Assembly: GCA_028753945.1 (NCBI GenBank)
Contig: JAPNXP010000013.1
Span: forward strand, 3,596,001-3,660,000
Length of the DNA stretch: 64,000 bases
DNA from: Hexactinellida sp. DTS-2022
Taxonomy: Eukaryota; Porifera; Hexactinellida
Direction: 5' to 3'
The position numbers and the translations under genes were made by a program. Below the pieces are notes generated by a model. The model was not told where the DNA came from. It searched no databases and worked only from the letters and a program-made list of their open reading frames with translations. The stretch's first letter is position 1; each line of letters opens with the position of its first letter. Of this stretch, positions 33,030 to 44,411 are shown in pieces.

Positions 33030-33131
33030 CAGTCAACTCCGCTTAATAGAGCCACCTCGGGACCAGGTTGTTTTGACCCGATTAAGCGGAGAAACCGATT
33101 AACCGGTGGCTCTATTAAGCGGAGTTGACTG
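33030..33131. mobile_element. Tigger/pogo-like MITE, 102 bp
   Basis: CAGTCAACTCCGCTTAATAG and its exact complement at the other end, with about 27 bp perfect arms and TA on both sides. Centre: ATTAAGCGG/CCGATTAACCGG. Confidence 0.92.
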
Positions 33132-33156
33132 TATATAGATACGCATTACAATCAGG

Positions 33157-33930
33157 GACGTCGCCAGGATTTTTTATCTAGGGGGGTATATAAATAACTA
33201 GAGGGGGGAACGTTTATTGATGCTAGAGCTAACAGTGACGCTATAGGACTGGATCCCGAGAGTGATAGTGGGTGGAGATATGAGAATCTTTCCTAAACTA
33301 TCCTAAATTACCTAGGCTTGGGAGGATCTAGGGTTTTCTAGAAGGGGGGTGTAGTATTCTAAACAATTACATTACCAGCTGGTAGTCTGGGCGCTGTTAG
33401 CCTCCCAGCAGGGTCCAAGGAGCAAACCCCTTGAAGCCAGAAACAATTGAGTGCCATTCGACCCAAAATTTCAAATACCTACAGATGCGATTGCTGTATA
33501 TTATTCTTTAAAAACGTGAGCGTAGTAAAGTAAATATATACAATTCATCAATCATCACTAATCCAAATGTTATTTTTACATTGTACGCTTCTCTGTATAA
33601 GCAACCCTCAACAGGTGTCTTTCTTTACCTGAAACTGACTCTCAATATACCGCAATTTGTGTTAACTATAATATTATTGTGTAACAAAAATAATATTTTT
33701 TCCCGCATATTACTGTTTAGATATGTATGTACAGTACGTGGCACCGTGACAACTAGATTCGTAGCAAATGGAAAATTGGGGGGAGTTGGCAAATTTCCAA
33801 AAATGGGCGAAATAAAATGACGAAGTTAAGTCCATATTTCCAATTTACCGGTAAATGGGAGGGCAACGATTGAAAATCGGGGGGGAGGGAAATATACAAA
33901 TGCCACTGGTAACAACAGTCAACTGTGACA
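33157..33930. mobile_element. hAT-like element, left end only
   Basis: CAGGGACGTCGCCAGGA followed by TTTTTTATCTAGGGGGG is a typical hAT left end. The interior near 33350-33480 (CAGCTGGTAGTCTGGGCG, CCAAGGAGCAAACCCC, GAAGCCAGA) is homologous to 38520-38650. The right end could not be fixed. Confidence 0.45.
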
Positions 33931-34667
33931 AGTTTATCCCGTGTTCAGTCCAAAAATCATTTGTACTATGTAGTTATTCAATTATATGTGTTTCGAATTG
34001 AGATTTTATGAATAATAGCCTGGGCAGTTCCTTAATTTTGGGAAATCTCGGCCTGGAGTTCCTTACTAGTTGCTTGCTCCTTATAAAAAATGTGTTGTAT
34101 AACGTTCACTTGTCATTGATACAGTTTATTTATTTATTCATTGAAATTTGATTATACATATACATATTTAATGATTGGGTAAATATAACCAAATTAACTA
34201 TTAATTCGTATACGAATCCGGACCCGGTGATTCCCATTCTGGATCGAGTCAGATTCCGGGTCCACCCAAAATTGGGAAAATCCCACCGGATCCAGGATCC
34301 GGGCATCCTATACCTAAATATGACTTCCCATTCGTCAATAATACATTTCAAATGTCTGAAGGTAACTGATGTCGAGATTTTAACAATATAACCATATATG
34401 GAAAGGTGTGAACATCGCGTACTTACATTCCATAAATATTTTCGATTAACCAATTTAACCGTTGGACTCCCAAATATGACTTCCTATACGACAATAATAC
34501 ATTTCATATGTATAAAGCTAACTAATCTCGAGATTTTAAGAATATTACCATATATGGAAAGGTGTGAACATCGCATAACTTACATTCCACAAATATTTTC
34601 GATAAACCAATATGACCGTTGGACTCCCTGGTATAACCTAAATCATATGAATTTCAAACATTTTATA

Positions 34668-34853
34668 CATTCGAAATCGGGGTTTTTTGCCACGGGTTTT
34701 TTTGCCTTATCGGGTTATTTTGCCTCCTTGCTTCTCCTTGTTTCTTCATAACCTCATAGAACTGTATATTGTTAAATACGGGTTTTTTTGCGTATCGGGT
34801 TTTTTTGCCTCTTTCCATGCATTTAGGGGGGCAAAAAAACCCAGTTTCGACTG
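34668..34853. mobile_element. Tigger/pogo-like MITE
   Basis: CATTCGAAATCGGGGTTTTT and complement of CAGTCGAAACTGGGTTTTTT, flanked by TA at 34666-34667 and 34854-34855. CGGGTTTTTTTGCC words recur four times. Confidence 0.8.
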
Positions 34854-34888
34854 TAATAATAATAATCATCATATTATTATTAAAAGTT

Positions 34889-34985
34889 CCAAAATTGCAG
34901 CTGTGACGCGCATGTTCCTTTGGAGGCACTATCTTTTGGTGGCTGCCTCCAAAGGAAAATGCTGTCTGCACAGCAGCAATTTGAG
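34889..34985 (-). repeat. Hairpin 13, shortened loop
   Basis: Arms of the short form (GCAGCTGTG/CACAGCAGC). The loop region is reduced to CTTTTGGTGG, and the right end has drifted to TTTGAGATTTC. Confidence 0.75.
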
Positions 34986-35654
34986 ATTTCGACATGTCAT
35001 GATCACTATAAAGGTGTTGAACAATTTCAGTAAGCTCTTTCGGAGTGGAATGACCCTTAGTGAGTTGGAAGATTCGTTTTAGCTCAATTCAATACAGAGA
35101 TATTCAACCCACACAAACCCAACACCAACCAACCCATTCGAAATATATAATTCACAAAATTGTAAAATACATTTTTTGACGATGTCATCATCACCTCAAG
35201 GTGTCAAGACCCATTTGTATAGGTGGTATGTGGCATAAGGACCAATTGATCGATTGAAAGTTTGTTTCTATCTGATATAATTTCTGAGATTATTGAAATT
35301 TAGCTAATTAGTATAAATATTTAATTAATTAATTAATAATTTAACACCATTATTATGTACAGCAAAATAAATTAAGTTCAATTATTTGCAATTATTATTA
35401 ATTTTAATTTAATTTCACTATCATATTTGAATTCAGCGCAGTCGATAACCCCAATAATCTAATCGGAACCGCCTCTATAAGTTAAACACAGAGCGAATTA
35501 ATTATAATTAATTACGTCAGTATATTAACAGTGCAAGAGTATTCTTGATGATGGAAATATATTCACTTAATCTGTCGTTGTTATGGAATGTAAAATCTTA
35601 GTTTTCAATTAGAAAATAGAAGCCTACTCGATCTCAACAAGTTGAATCAATATA

Positions 35655-35848
35655 CAGTCAGGTCTGCTTATTATGAACAAGATTTCGTCTGCTTAATATG
35701 AAGATTTTTTATTATGAACAAACCCTACGGTCCCAATTTAACAATTTACATAGGGTTTGTATTAAGTTGAATTCGCTTATTATGAAGTCTCTCTATTATG
35801 AACACAATTTTTGGTCCCTTGAATGTTCATAATAAAAGAACCTGACTG
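35655..35848. mobile_element. Tigger/pogo-like MITE
   Basis: CAGTCAGGTCTGCTTATTAT and complement of CAGTCAGGTTCTTTTATTAT, with TA on both sides. The interior repeats TTATTATGAACA. Confidence 0.88.
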
Positions 35849-36098
35849 TAATTATATTTAACACTTTAATTGAACTGAAGTGTTAGTAAACAAAGTAAAT
35901 TTGAAACTCAATAGTGGCACTAACTAAGTGCAATTTGAAATTTCGTGCACTGTGAAAAGGTGTTGAATTAAATTCTATATCGAATGCATATATATTGAAT
36001 ATTCGCGCACTATTTATTTTTCCTTTTCTTACATTAAACAGGTGTAAAAATGTGGTGCATGCATTTGTTAGAATTTCAACTGATTGCATTTGTTTAAA

Positions 36099-36442
36099 TC
36101 AGTTTTATGACTAACTTGCATTTGTTACAATTGTGTTATGACTAACTTGCATTTGTTAGAATTGTTTTATGACTAACTTGTATTTGTTAGAATTGTTTTA
36201 TGACTAACTTGCATCTGTTGGAATTGTTTTATGGTCGACTTGCATTTGTTAGAATTGTTTTATGACTAACTTGCAATTGTTAGAATTGTTTTATGGTCGA
36301 CTTGCATTTGTTAGAATTGTTTAATAGCTAACTTGCATTTGTTACAATTGTTTTATGACTAACTTGCATTTGTTACAATTGTTTTATGACTAACTTGCAT
36401 TTGTTACAATTGTTTTATGACTAACTTGCATTTGTTACAATT
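36099..36442 (+). repeat. 31 bp minisatellite, about 11 copies
   Basis: The unit is GTTTTATGACTAACTTGCAT then TTGTTACAATT. Variants GGTCGACTTG and TTAGAATTG occur in several units; the last four are nearly identical. It continues for one more unit at 39396-39432, past an insertion. Confidence 0.92.
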
Positions 36443-37668
36443 AGTCCAGCAATATGGTGCAGGAAATGGTCGAATTGTGCATTTTCGAGATAAAAGTGCC
36501 AAATTTTGCACAATTGTAGTATTATAGGTTCTGATCAACTTCAGCTATGGCACATATAGTCCAGCAATATGGTGCAAGATTGTGCATTTTCGAGATAAAG
36601 TACCAAATTTTGCACAATTGTAGTATTATTGGTTCTGATCAACTTCAGCTATGGCACATAGCATAATTTTTGGAAGAAATTTTTTTCAGGGGGTCAAAAT
36701 TTGGTGCCCAATCGAATCGCCGGAAGTATAAATACAGGATAGCTCATTCAAATGCATTATTAACGACTTTATATTGTCAGATTCGTGCTCAGTACTTAAT
36801 TTCCAGCATTTTGATAGGTATATTGACTATATTTGGTGAGAATATTTGGTGAGTTTTCCATAGCAACGGTAGGAATGTGATAAACATTCCGATCTCCCAA
36901 TTTGGAGTAACCATATCGAGTGACCCCTTGTTTTTCTCGGGTATGCGTACTGAGTGCGAATATACTATTAGAAACACTCTAAATATTAATTGTCAAGCCA
37001 AAAGAATGCATTTATCATATCCTGCTATTTTGATTCGCCATATTAATACCTATGATCCCTCAATATTTTGTCCAAAAATAAGTGAACCATTTCAGTACAT
37101 AATTGTATTTATGCAACAAGGGCGGACTGAGACAGTGCCAAGGGCACTGTCGCTAGGGCCGTTTTCTTCGTGAGCTGGCCATAAGCCTGCTTTAGGGAGG
37201 AATTTTGCCAGCTTACTTCCATACGTGGGTTTGCGTCACCCTTCAAATATTTATATGTGGTTTTAAATAGTTACCATTTTAGTTATTAGACTGTTATAAT
37301 AAATTAGTCACAATTATGACTAGTTTTTATGTTGTTGTTACGCCATCAGATATTAGTGTTAAAACCTACGCAGCCGCTTCTCTCTTTTTATCAAACAAAT
37401 TTATTAGTGGGATATCTCGCTCTTTCTGGCTGCATGGGACGATAAATTTATATTATTAAATTCGATTGTTGTGATTTTTGTTTGTTTGCTTGTTTGTTTG
37501 TTTTTCCCGATTATATTAGAGTGATAGGTCGATATAATATTTTAGAATGGATTTATTATTGAGACTCACTTCCAATGTTATGAGAAGTAATCATGTATAC
37601 TGAATCCGATTTTCGTATTTACAAATTCCATTTTGAATCATAGCTGGACAACCAACCTCAGAACAACT

Positions 37669-37920
37669 ATGAGAGATGAGAGACTTGCGGACTTTGGGCG
37701 ATTCATAGACAAAGGGCCATCGCTTGAATTGGAGGAAGATCTGCATCTGTATAAAAAGTTAAAAACTAGAATTGAATCCAGAGTTTGGTCGAATTTTATC
37801 ACTTCAATATATTATAATTACAGTAGTGAAAAGAGTTTTCACTACTGTATTACAGAATGCTTAGACATCATTAGCTTAATAGTAATTAAATGGAGGGAAG
37901 CCAAGTTGGGTCAGAGGTAG
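37669..37920 (+). CDS. ORF of unknown function inside the long-TIR element
   Basis: 83 residues from ATG 37669: MRDERLADFGRFIDKGPSLE, then LEEDLHLYKKLKTRIESRVW. Composition is protein-like in the first 45 residues (acidic/basic, amphipathic); the rest reads through an inverted repeat (TACAGTAGTGAAAA/TTTTCACTACTGTA) and may be intron or non-coding. It could be an exon of the element's transposase. No family is recognised. Confidence 0.3.
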   Translation: MRDERLADFGRFIDKGPSLELEEDLHLYKKLKTRIESRVWSNFITSIYYNYSSEKSFHYCITECLDIISLIVIKWREAKLGQR

Positions 37921-38414
37921 TGCCAGAGTATATCAAGGGGAGCTAGGGGTCTAAAGTCCTCCCAGATATTATATAAACAACATGTAAACTATATACCCGT
38001 GCTATTTATATCACTCAGCATGCGGTGTTAGCCCCATCTACAGCCCTAAAAGGGTGCCATGGTCCTAGCTAGCCTCCCCTTGGGTGTGCTTTTTTAATGC
38101 AAGTTTATTGTCTAATTAATGTAAATGGGTCAATGTAGTTCGAATTATTGTTTGGACTGGAGTAAATGCGTCTCATACCATATAGATAATTAATAAAAAC
38201 ATAAAGGTCCATTTGATTCAAGAACAAAAGATGCATATGTTACAACATCCAATATTTTGACGATATTGTGAGTAAAATGAGTGAAAATAGTAATGAAAAT
38301 GTCGGTTGCGACTGAAAGAGCTAATCATTTACCTAGAAGCAGGATCGGAATCCCCTCTCTTTGGGGTGGTGCCATTAACTGACTAGCAGGTTAACAAATC
38401 ATTATTACACAAGG

Positions 38415-38827
38415 CAGGCCAGTAGCCAGAAGTAGTAGTGGGTGAGGCTATGAGGATTGCAGGAGAGCTGAGTATAATAATTTAATATGAGACCCTGGGT
38501 AGGGGTGCATTTAGGATTTGCTATAAGGGGGTTGTGGTTTCTAAAACATCGCATCGCCAGCTTGGGGTCTGGGAGAGCAGTTAGCTCCCCAGTTGGATCC
38601 AGGGCGAAGCCCTTGGAAGCCAGATACAATGCTACTAGTACTATTCACCCAAATTTCAATACCTACGTACAAGTACGATACTAGATTATTCGAGGGTACA
38701 GTATTAATAAAAATGTGAGCATGAGGAAATTGAAACTCCAATAATATACAATTCAACAACAAATCCAAATGTCAGATATATCACAAAAGTTAACCTAGCC
38801 GGGGAGCCTCCCCCTACTACTGGCCTG
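38415..38827. mobile_element. hAT-type MITE, 413 bp
   Basis: The ends are CAGGCCAGTAG and CTACTGGCCTG, with ACACAAGG duplicated at 38407-38414 and 38828-38835. The interior (GCCAGCTTGGGGTCTGGG, GGATCCAGGGCGAAGCCC) is related to 33350-33480. Confidence 0.9.
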
Positions 38828-39469
38828 ACACAAGGACGCATAAATGGGGGAGCATGTGCATTGCACTATGGAACTATGGCCGGTCAAGCAACTACTACTT
38901 TTGATCTTGAATAAATCTTGGCTTTGAGCAGGAATATGATAAATACATACTTTTGGATCGACAATTAATATTTAGAGTGTTTCTAATAGTATATTCGCAC
39001 TCAGTACGCATACCCGAGAAAAACAAGGGGTCACTCGATATAGTTACTCCAGATTGGGAGATCGGAATGTTAGCACATTCTTACCGTTGCTATGGAAAAC
39101 AAAAAATAATATCACCAAATATAGTCAATATACCTATAAAAATGCTGGAAATTAAGTGCTGAGCACGAATCTGACAATATAAAGTCGTTAAGAATGCATT
39201 TGAATGAGCTATCCTGTATTTATACTTCCGGCGATTCGATTGGGCACCAATTTTGACCCCCTGAAAAAAAAATTCTTCCAAAAATTATGCTATGTGCCAT
39301 AGCTGAAGTTGATCAGAACCAATAATACTACAATTGTGCAAAATTTGGTACTTTTATCTCGAAAATGCACAATCTTGCACCATATTGCTGGACTAAATTG
39401 TTTTATGACTAACTTGCATTTGTACAATTGTTTCTTATACCTATGTATGTCTTAAGTCATGGTGCACAA

Positions 39470-41105
39470 AATAACCTGATTTACTAACAGTATACGAAAT
39501 GGTTTATTATACTTAAGAACACAACAATTACTCTGGATATTAATGATGAATATTTGGAACATGTTCTGATTATTCGAGCGATATATATTACAAGATTGGC
39601 TTAGGTCTTGTATCCTCTGGCTGCATACAATACAGCAACCAACATGCCTGCAAGGCATGAATATCCAGGTGTCTGTTCGGGGCTCTAAACAAACAATACA
39701 CTTGTTTTCATCTGGGGTTTCTTCTGATTCGTTGTCCGAATACTCTGTATCGCTTGAAGTCAGAGAGCTAAATGAATACGAATTTCCAATCGTATGGCTA
39801 ATATAGATACCAGGAACTGCCATGTATCATAATCGCCATCAATTAACTTTTGCTTGCATCTATCCCTTTGTTCGAAATTCTTTAAATCCTTCTTTTTCTG
39901 TGGCCTACTTTGCCTGCTCTGACACAAACGTCCTACATCGTTGTCCACATCCTGAATTATGTTGTTTAGGACTCCCATAAAAGTCCAAATCCTTGGATGA
40001 TTTGTATGTATGTTGGTTTTTAGTTTTGAATCATAACTTTCTGCTCCGTAGAAAGTTCCTCTGGAGATATTCGAATTAACCATCTTCTTTTGAAATATTT
40101 CTTTAGTTTTTCGAGTTTGATTTTATCCGAATTTTCTACATTAGTTGGCATCTAAATAAAATCAAAAGTGGGAATAATTAAGGGATGTGGCAAAAATGGA
40201 ATGGACATCAATGTTTTAATAAATTTTTGAATTTCTTGGTTTTACGATATATATAATCATTGGACAAGACTGAGTTCTTGGGTTTTCGCCCAAATGCGCT
40301 GGGTGAAATGAAACCAGTATCCATAAAGCTTTAGCTGGGGATAGGTTACTCTAAAAGCATTTCGGGGTCCTTCCCAATCTAATCGATGCCTGAAGTCTAA
40401 AGTGAGGAATTTTATGCCGGACGGATTCTAATATTGCTTGATATAAATCTTGTCTCTTTCCGGTCGATAAACAATGAATTGCAGGTAGACTGTGTCTTCC
40501 CACTGAAATGAAAATAGTCCACAACTGATAAAATTACATGGGGACCGTAAAAATGTGCCATCATATTGTATGTTAGTAGCATTGAATAGAAACTCACTCA
40601 TTGAATCTGAATAGAATACCACACCAGTTTCGTTACCCCTGTTACGCTAAATTTAAAAAACTTCCCGAAAGTAGTAGTCGATATAATTTCACTGAATTCT
40701 AAAGCTGTTTGAGGGATCCTAGGTTCTAAGGTTTTTCTCGCTCGAAACATCATAGATTCGCATTCTGAAAAGGAAATTTCACATGCCCTTGGATTGTCTC
40801 TTGTAACATCATCGAATACCTTCCTTAGATTCGTTTGCGAATTTTTTGCAACCGTTTTACATTTCCTCTTAAGGGCAAATAATTCATTCCGGTAGGCCTC
40901 GGTGTTGTGGTTATGAATCTTTAAAGGTGTAATTAAATCCCCTTCACGATTAAGTTTGCACGTTGCTTTGCAGCCATCTCTGAACAATACACATCTTAAA
41001 TAAACAAAAATATCCTTTGATTTTGATTGGATGTATTTATTTCCATCTGATGTAGTGAAAACTTACCCAACACTGCGTCTGTATTCTTCTATTGTATATT
41101 CCATT
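39470..41105 (-). pseudogene. FLYWCH–MULE transposase with C-terminal RING, broken
   Basis: Minus-strand order: MEYTIEEYRRSVG with donor GTAAGT (41100-41060), a short ~65 bp intron, the FLYWCH finger CKATCKLNREGDLIT then HNHN (about 40905-40985), the catalytic region YDGTF near 40560 and, after a frameshift, FYQLWTIFISVGRHSLPAIH and TGKRQDLYQA, then after another YPQLKLYGYWFHFTQRIW (about 40285-40345), a C-terminal block HPRIWTFMGVLNN, and a RING CIVCLEPRTDTWIFMPCRHV then GCCIVC. At least three frameshifts separate the parts. The last RING pair (usual CPxCR) reads CNIYR, so the zinc site is damaged. TIRs were not identified. Confidence 0.82.
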
Positions 41106-41174
41106 TAAGTTATCTTACGTGTAAACCACGCCAAATGTTGTTGTTATATATAATTCTGAGAGAATCCTTTCATG

Positions 41175-41241
41175 GGCCGTATTCACTAAGAACTTAAGCA
41201 CTAAGTTTGAACTTAAGTCTTAAGTTCAAACTTAGTTAAGT
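41175..41241. mobile_element. Truncated MITE with a perfect 37 bp palindrome
   Basis: GGGCCGTATTCACTAAGAAC is a hAT-like end. 41200-41236 is a perfect 18+1+18 palindrome (ACTAAGTTTGAACTTAAG then T then its complement). The right side is replaced by a minisatellite tail. Confidence 0.65.
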
Positions 41242-41640
41242 TCGAAGTATTGAAATCACTGCCTTTATTGTTATTATTACTGTGCCGACTATACTATAGT
41301 ATAGTGGCCCAGTTCTAAGCTCACTGCATTTATTACTGTGCCGACTATACTTTAGTATAGTGGCCCAGTATTGGAATCACTGCCTTTATTACTGTGCCGA
41401 CTGTACGATAGTATAGTGGCCCAGTTCTAATCTTAGTGCTTTGGTATATTATTACTGTGCCGAGTATACTATAGTATAGTGGCCCAGTATTGGTCTTAGT
41501 GCTTTGGTTAGTTGTTAATGTGCCGACTATACTATAGTATATTGGCCCAGTATTGGTCTTAGTGCTTTGGTTAGTTATTATTACTGTCCCGACTATACTA
41601 TAGTATAGTGGCCCAGTATTGGTCTTAGTGCCTTGGTTAT
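41242..41640 (+). repeat. Palindromic minisatellite, 6 copies plus a partial tail, no hairpin
   Basis: Units lie near 41277, 41331, 41388, 41451, 41511 and 41576. This array starts from a MITE remnant rather than from a hairpin arm and is followed by the second Helitron-like copy, then by the CAGTAG junction of a body. Confidence 0.9.
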
Positions 41641-41654
41641 TATTATCATTATTA

Positions 41655-42086
41655 TCTATACTATTAATACACAAGCCTGGGTGTGTGTATATGTGTATTT
41701 TTTGTATGTTCCGAGTTGATTGAAGAAACTGGACGGTTTCCAAATTAAATTTTTGGCATATAGGGGTAACTTTTGGCACCCGCCAACAAGTTGAGGTTTC
41801 CACTCAAAATTTCTCACACCTCGACAAGTTATGACGTCATTGCCCATTTCGAGAAGCATGAAAATTCACTTAATCGCTCATAATTCGCGCCCTATAAGAG
41901 ATAAAAATCTGAAAGTTTAATAGAACATGTACATTAATGATGCGGACACGTTGGTCACACCAGATCACCAATATGCTTACTCATTATTGCATGATGACGT
42001 AATCACTAAAATTTCACATTTATAATTTACTATTTAGGCCTGTTTACGCTTTATAATGAAGCGACCTAGCAAGCGAAGCGCGCTAG
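41655..42086 (+). mobile_element. Non-autonomous Helitron-like element, copy 2
   Basis: It starts TCTATACTATTAATACACAA after A and ends GCGCGCTAG before T, inside an (ATT)n tract. It lacks the extra 3' hairpin segment of 22146-22634. Common text includes GGCACCCGCCAACAAGTTGA and GTTGGTCACACCAGATC. Confidence 0.82.
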
Positions 42087-42368
42087 TTATTATTATTATT
42101 CTTCAGTAGCCACTCCACAGAACAGAGTTTTATTAATTAAGATCCCAAATTTTAGGATGGGTGTCTCATGGGATACAGATGTGCACCTGGGTTTAATATT
42201 TTTGCTTAACAAATTTTGGACACATTTTTAACACCTTTCAAAATTTGTGTGGTTCATGACTCAAAAAATGTTATACTAAACCCGCAATTTTTATTACACG
42301 ATTGGATACATCATAAGATTCTGCGTTTGATGGGAGAAGAAAATTTTTAATAAACGGTTTAATTCATG

Positions 42369-42848
42369 CAGGGTTGTATCAACTCATTTTGAGTTGGCAA
42401 AACAACTCATTTTTTGTCTACCAACTCATTCAAATTTCCTTCACCAACTCATTCAACTCATTCATTTTGCTGTTACCAACTCATTCAACTCATTCAAGAA
42501 AATGAGTTGATTCTGCCAACTCATTTTTTATTAAACTAATTGTAACTAACGTATATCTTAAATCTTCAGTTTAATAATACATTTACAGCTGCGTCGGTCG
42601 GCTCTCAAAAGTGATCCGGCCAAATTTGGATCTCCCTACGCATTAATGTTACGACAAAGTGAAAGTTGTCTGGCCATGGTCGGAAGTAGGGTTGTATCAA
42701 CTCATTTTTTGTCTACCAACTCATTCAACTCATTCATTTTTTTGTTACCAACTCATTCAACTCATTCATTTTGCTGTCACCAACTCATTCAACTCATTCA
42801 AGAAAATGAGTTGATTCTGCCAACTCAAAATGAGTTGATACAACCCTG
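42369..42848. mobile_element. hAT-type MITE rich in CCAACTCATT repeats
   Basis: CAGGGTTGTATCAACTCATT and its exact complement, with AATTCATG duplicated at 42361-42368 and 42849-42856. A second internal copy of the left end at 42688 suggests a partial self-duplication; a segment of other origin (GCTGCGTCGGTCGGCTC...) lies between. Confidence 0.92.
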
Positions 42849-43145
42849 AATTCATGCCATAAAGAGGGTTGAAATTTCTTTGTTTACTCACACTTCAATT
42901 TCTGTAAAACTGTGAAATCTGATTCTATTGTTTCAACTTGTAATAATTATATTGATTTAACTTGTTAAATCCTACTCTATTGATTCAACTTGCGATAATT
43001 AAATTGATTTAACTTATAAATTGCAGCTGGCTTCTATTTAATTGTAGTATTACTATTTAATGAATTAAAACAAATTAAATTAAATAATGAATTTGTTGAC
43101 TTAATTCAACTTAACCGTGGATAACATTGCTAAAATAAATAACTA

Positions 43146-43257
43146 AAAAATTGCAGCCCGTGCCGACGCATGTTCCTTTGGTGGCACTATATTTTGTTGG
43201 TGGTTTTTGATAGTGCCTCCAAAGGAACATGCTGTCGGCGCAGACTGCAATTTTGGA
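43146..43257 (-). repeat. Hairpin 14, inverted
   Basis: In this orientation the bulge-free arm comes first (GCCGACGCATG) and the bulged arm last (GCTGTCGGC), as expected for a reversed copy. It joins directly to an A body at TAAATAACTAA. Confidence 0.82.
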
Positions 43258-43258
43258 T

Positions 43259-43560
43259 TTTTACTGTGCCGACTATACTATAGTATAGTGGCCCAGTATT
43301 GGAATCACTGCCTTTATTATTACTGTGCCGACTATACTATAGTATAGTGGCCCAGTTCTAATCTCACTGCCTTTATTACTGTGCCGACTATACTATAGTA
43401 TAGTGGCCCAGTTCTAATCTTACTGCCTTTAATATTATTATTATTACTGTGCCGACTATACTATAGTATAGTGGCCCAGTATTGGAATCACTGCCTTTAT
43501 TACTGTGCCGACTATACTATAGTATAGTGGCCCAGTATTAGAATCACTGCCTTTATTATT
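43259..43560 (+). repeat. Palindromic minisatellite, 5 copies
   Basis: Units near 43260, 43319, 43376, 43444 and 43499, in plus orientation although the adjacent hairpin is inverted. Confidence 0.9.
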
Positions 43561-44298
43561 ATTATTATTATTTTTATTATTTTTTCTCCGTAGACGGTGC
43601 CCTGGCCAGAGCTTTATAGTTGATGGGCTTAAACTTTGCATGTAGGTGCGATGGGACCGTCTAATTTGCACCTGGGGTAACGATTTTTGATTAAGAAATT
43701 TTTGACACTTCTTTAACACCTTTCAAAATTTGTCTGGTCCATAACACAAAATATGTTTTACTAAACCCCCAAATTTTATTTAACATTTGGATTCACCATA
43801 AAATTCCGCGTCTGATGGGAGAAGAAAACTTTCAATAAAGAGTTTTATTTCTGCCATAAATGGGGGTTGAAATTTCTTTGTTTACTCACACTTCAGTTTC
43901 AGTATAACTGTTAAATCTAATTCCATTGTTTCAACTTGTAATAATTATATTGATTTAACTTGTTAAATCTTATTCTATTGATTCAACTCGCGATAATTAA
44001 ATTGATTTAACTTATAAATTGCAGCTGGCTTCTATTTAATTTACCATACAATGGATTAAATAAAATAATATAATATAAGGAATTTGTTGACTTAATTCAA
44101 CTCAACCGTGGATAACAATGCTAAGATAAATAACTAATAATATAATTTATTATCAATGCATAATGAATGAATGGCATCAAACTCAAGATGGTTTAAGATA
44201 GAAACAAACTTCAAATTTATCTACCGTTCCTTGTGACTCGGACCAATTAACAAATGCTTCTTCACACCTTGGGCGTTGATGACTTGGCGAAAAAAAAT

Positions 44299-44411
44299 CC
44301 AAAATTGCAGCCTGCGCCGACAGCATGTTCCTTTGGAGGCACTATCAATAAACAACCAACAAAATATAGTGCCACCAAAGGAACATGCGTCGGCACAGGC
44401 TGCAATTTTGG
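44299..44411 (+). repeat. Hairpin 15
   Basis: GCCTGCGCCGACAG/GTCGGCACAGGC: a G-to-A type mismatch in one pair, otherwise consensus. (ATT)n follows, then CTCCGTAG. Confidence 0.85.

Larger units (their letters stand above)
32220..34631. mobile_element. Composite element with subterminal repeats and nested MITEs
   Basis: Inverted ends CCAGGGACTT and its near complement, with TATAACC at 32213-32219 and 34632-34638 (a 5 bp TATAA reading is possible if CC belongs to the ends). A ~170 bp subterminal sequence (GGAGTCCAACGGTCATATTG, CCATATATGG, AATGTATTATTGTCGTATA) occurs once at the left (32350-32510) and about twice inverted at the right (34305-34630). Three younger inserts lie inside. No transposase is recognised. 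Confidence 0.65.
34870..36095 (-). repeat. Inverted B-type macro-unit
   Basis: On the minus strand this carries the whole B body in normal order, ending in hairpin 13 at 34889-34985: CACAGTGCACGAAATTTC, CTCAGAAATTATATC, CACCTTGAGGTGATGATGAC. It is the only unit in the middle third of the window and is opposite to arrays 1-3. A Tigger-like MITE sits inside. Confidence 0.85.
36443..39395. mobile_element. Long-TIR element, ~2.95 kb, inserted in the 31 bp minisatellite
   Basis: Inverted ends of about 435 bp: 36558-36994 against 38957-39394, starting AGTCCAGCAATATGG. The left end also has a tandem copy of its first ~115 bp (36443-36557). AATT is present on both sides (36439-36442 and 39396-39399), and removing the element restores a perfect minisatellite unit. 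Inside lie a hAT MITE and an ORF of unknown nature. A 4 bp AATT duplication with very long ends does not settle the superfamily. Confidence 0.82.

Noticed and set aside
36099..36442. CRISPR-like look of evenly spaced repeats
   Set aside because: The 31 bp units are head to tail without unique spacers, and the window is eukaryotic.
37940..38095. Another hAT MITE (CAAGGGGAGCTAG ... CTAGCCTCCCCTTG)
   Set aside because: The ends are partly inverted, but no 8 bp duplication could be read (GAGTATAT against GGTGTGCT).
41345..41803. 152-residue ORF over the minisatellite (minus)
   Set aside because: Periodic TNTGPLYYSIVGTV text is the translated minisatellite continuing into a Helitron.
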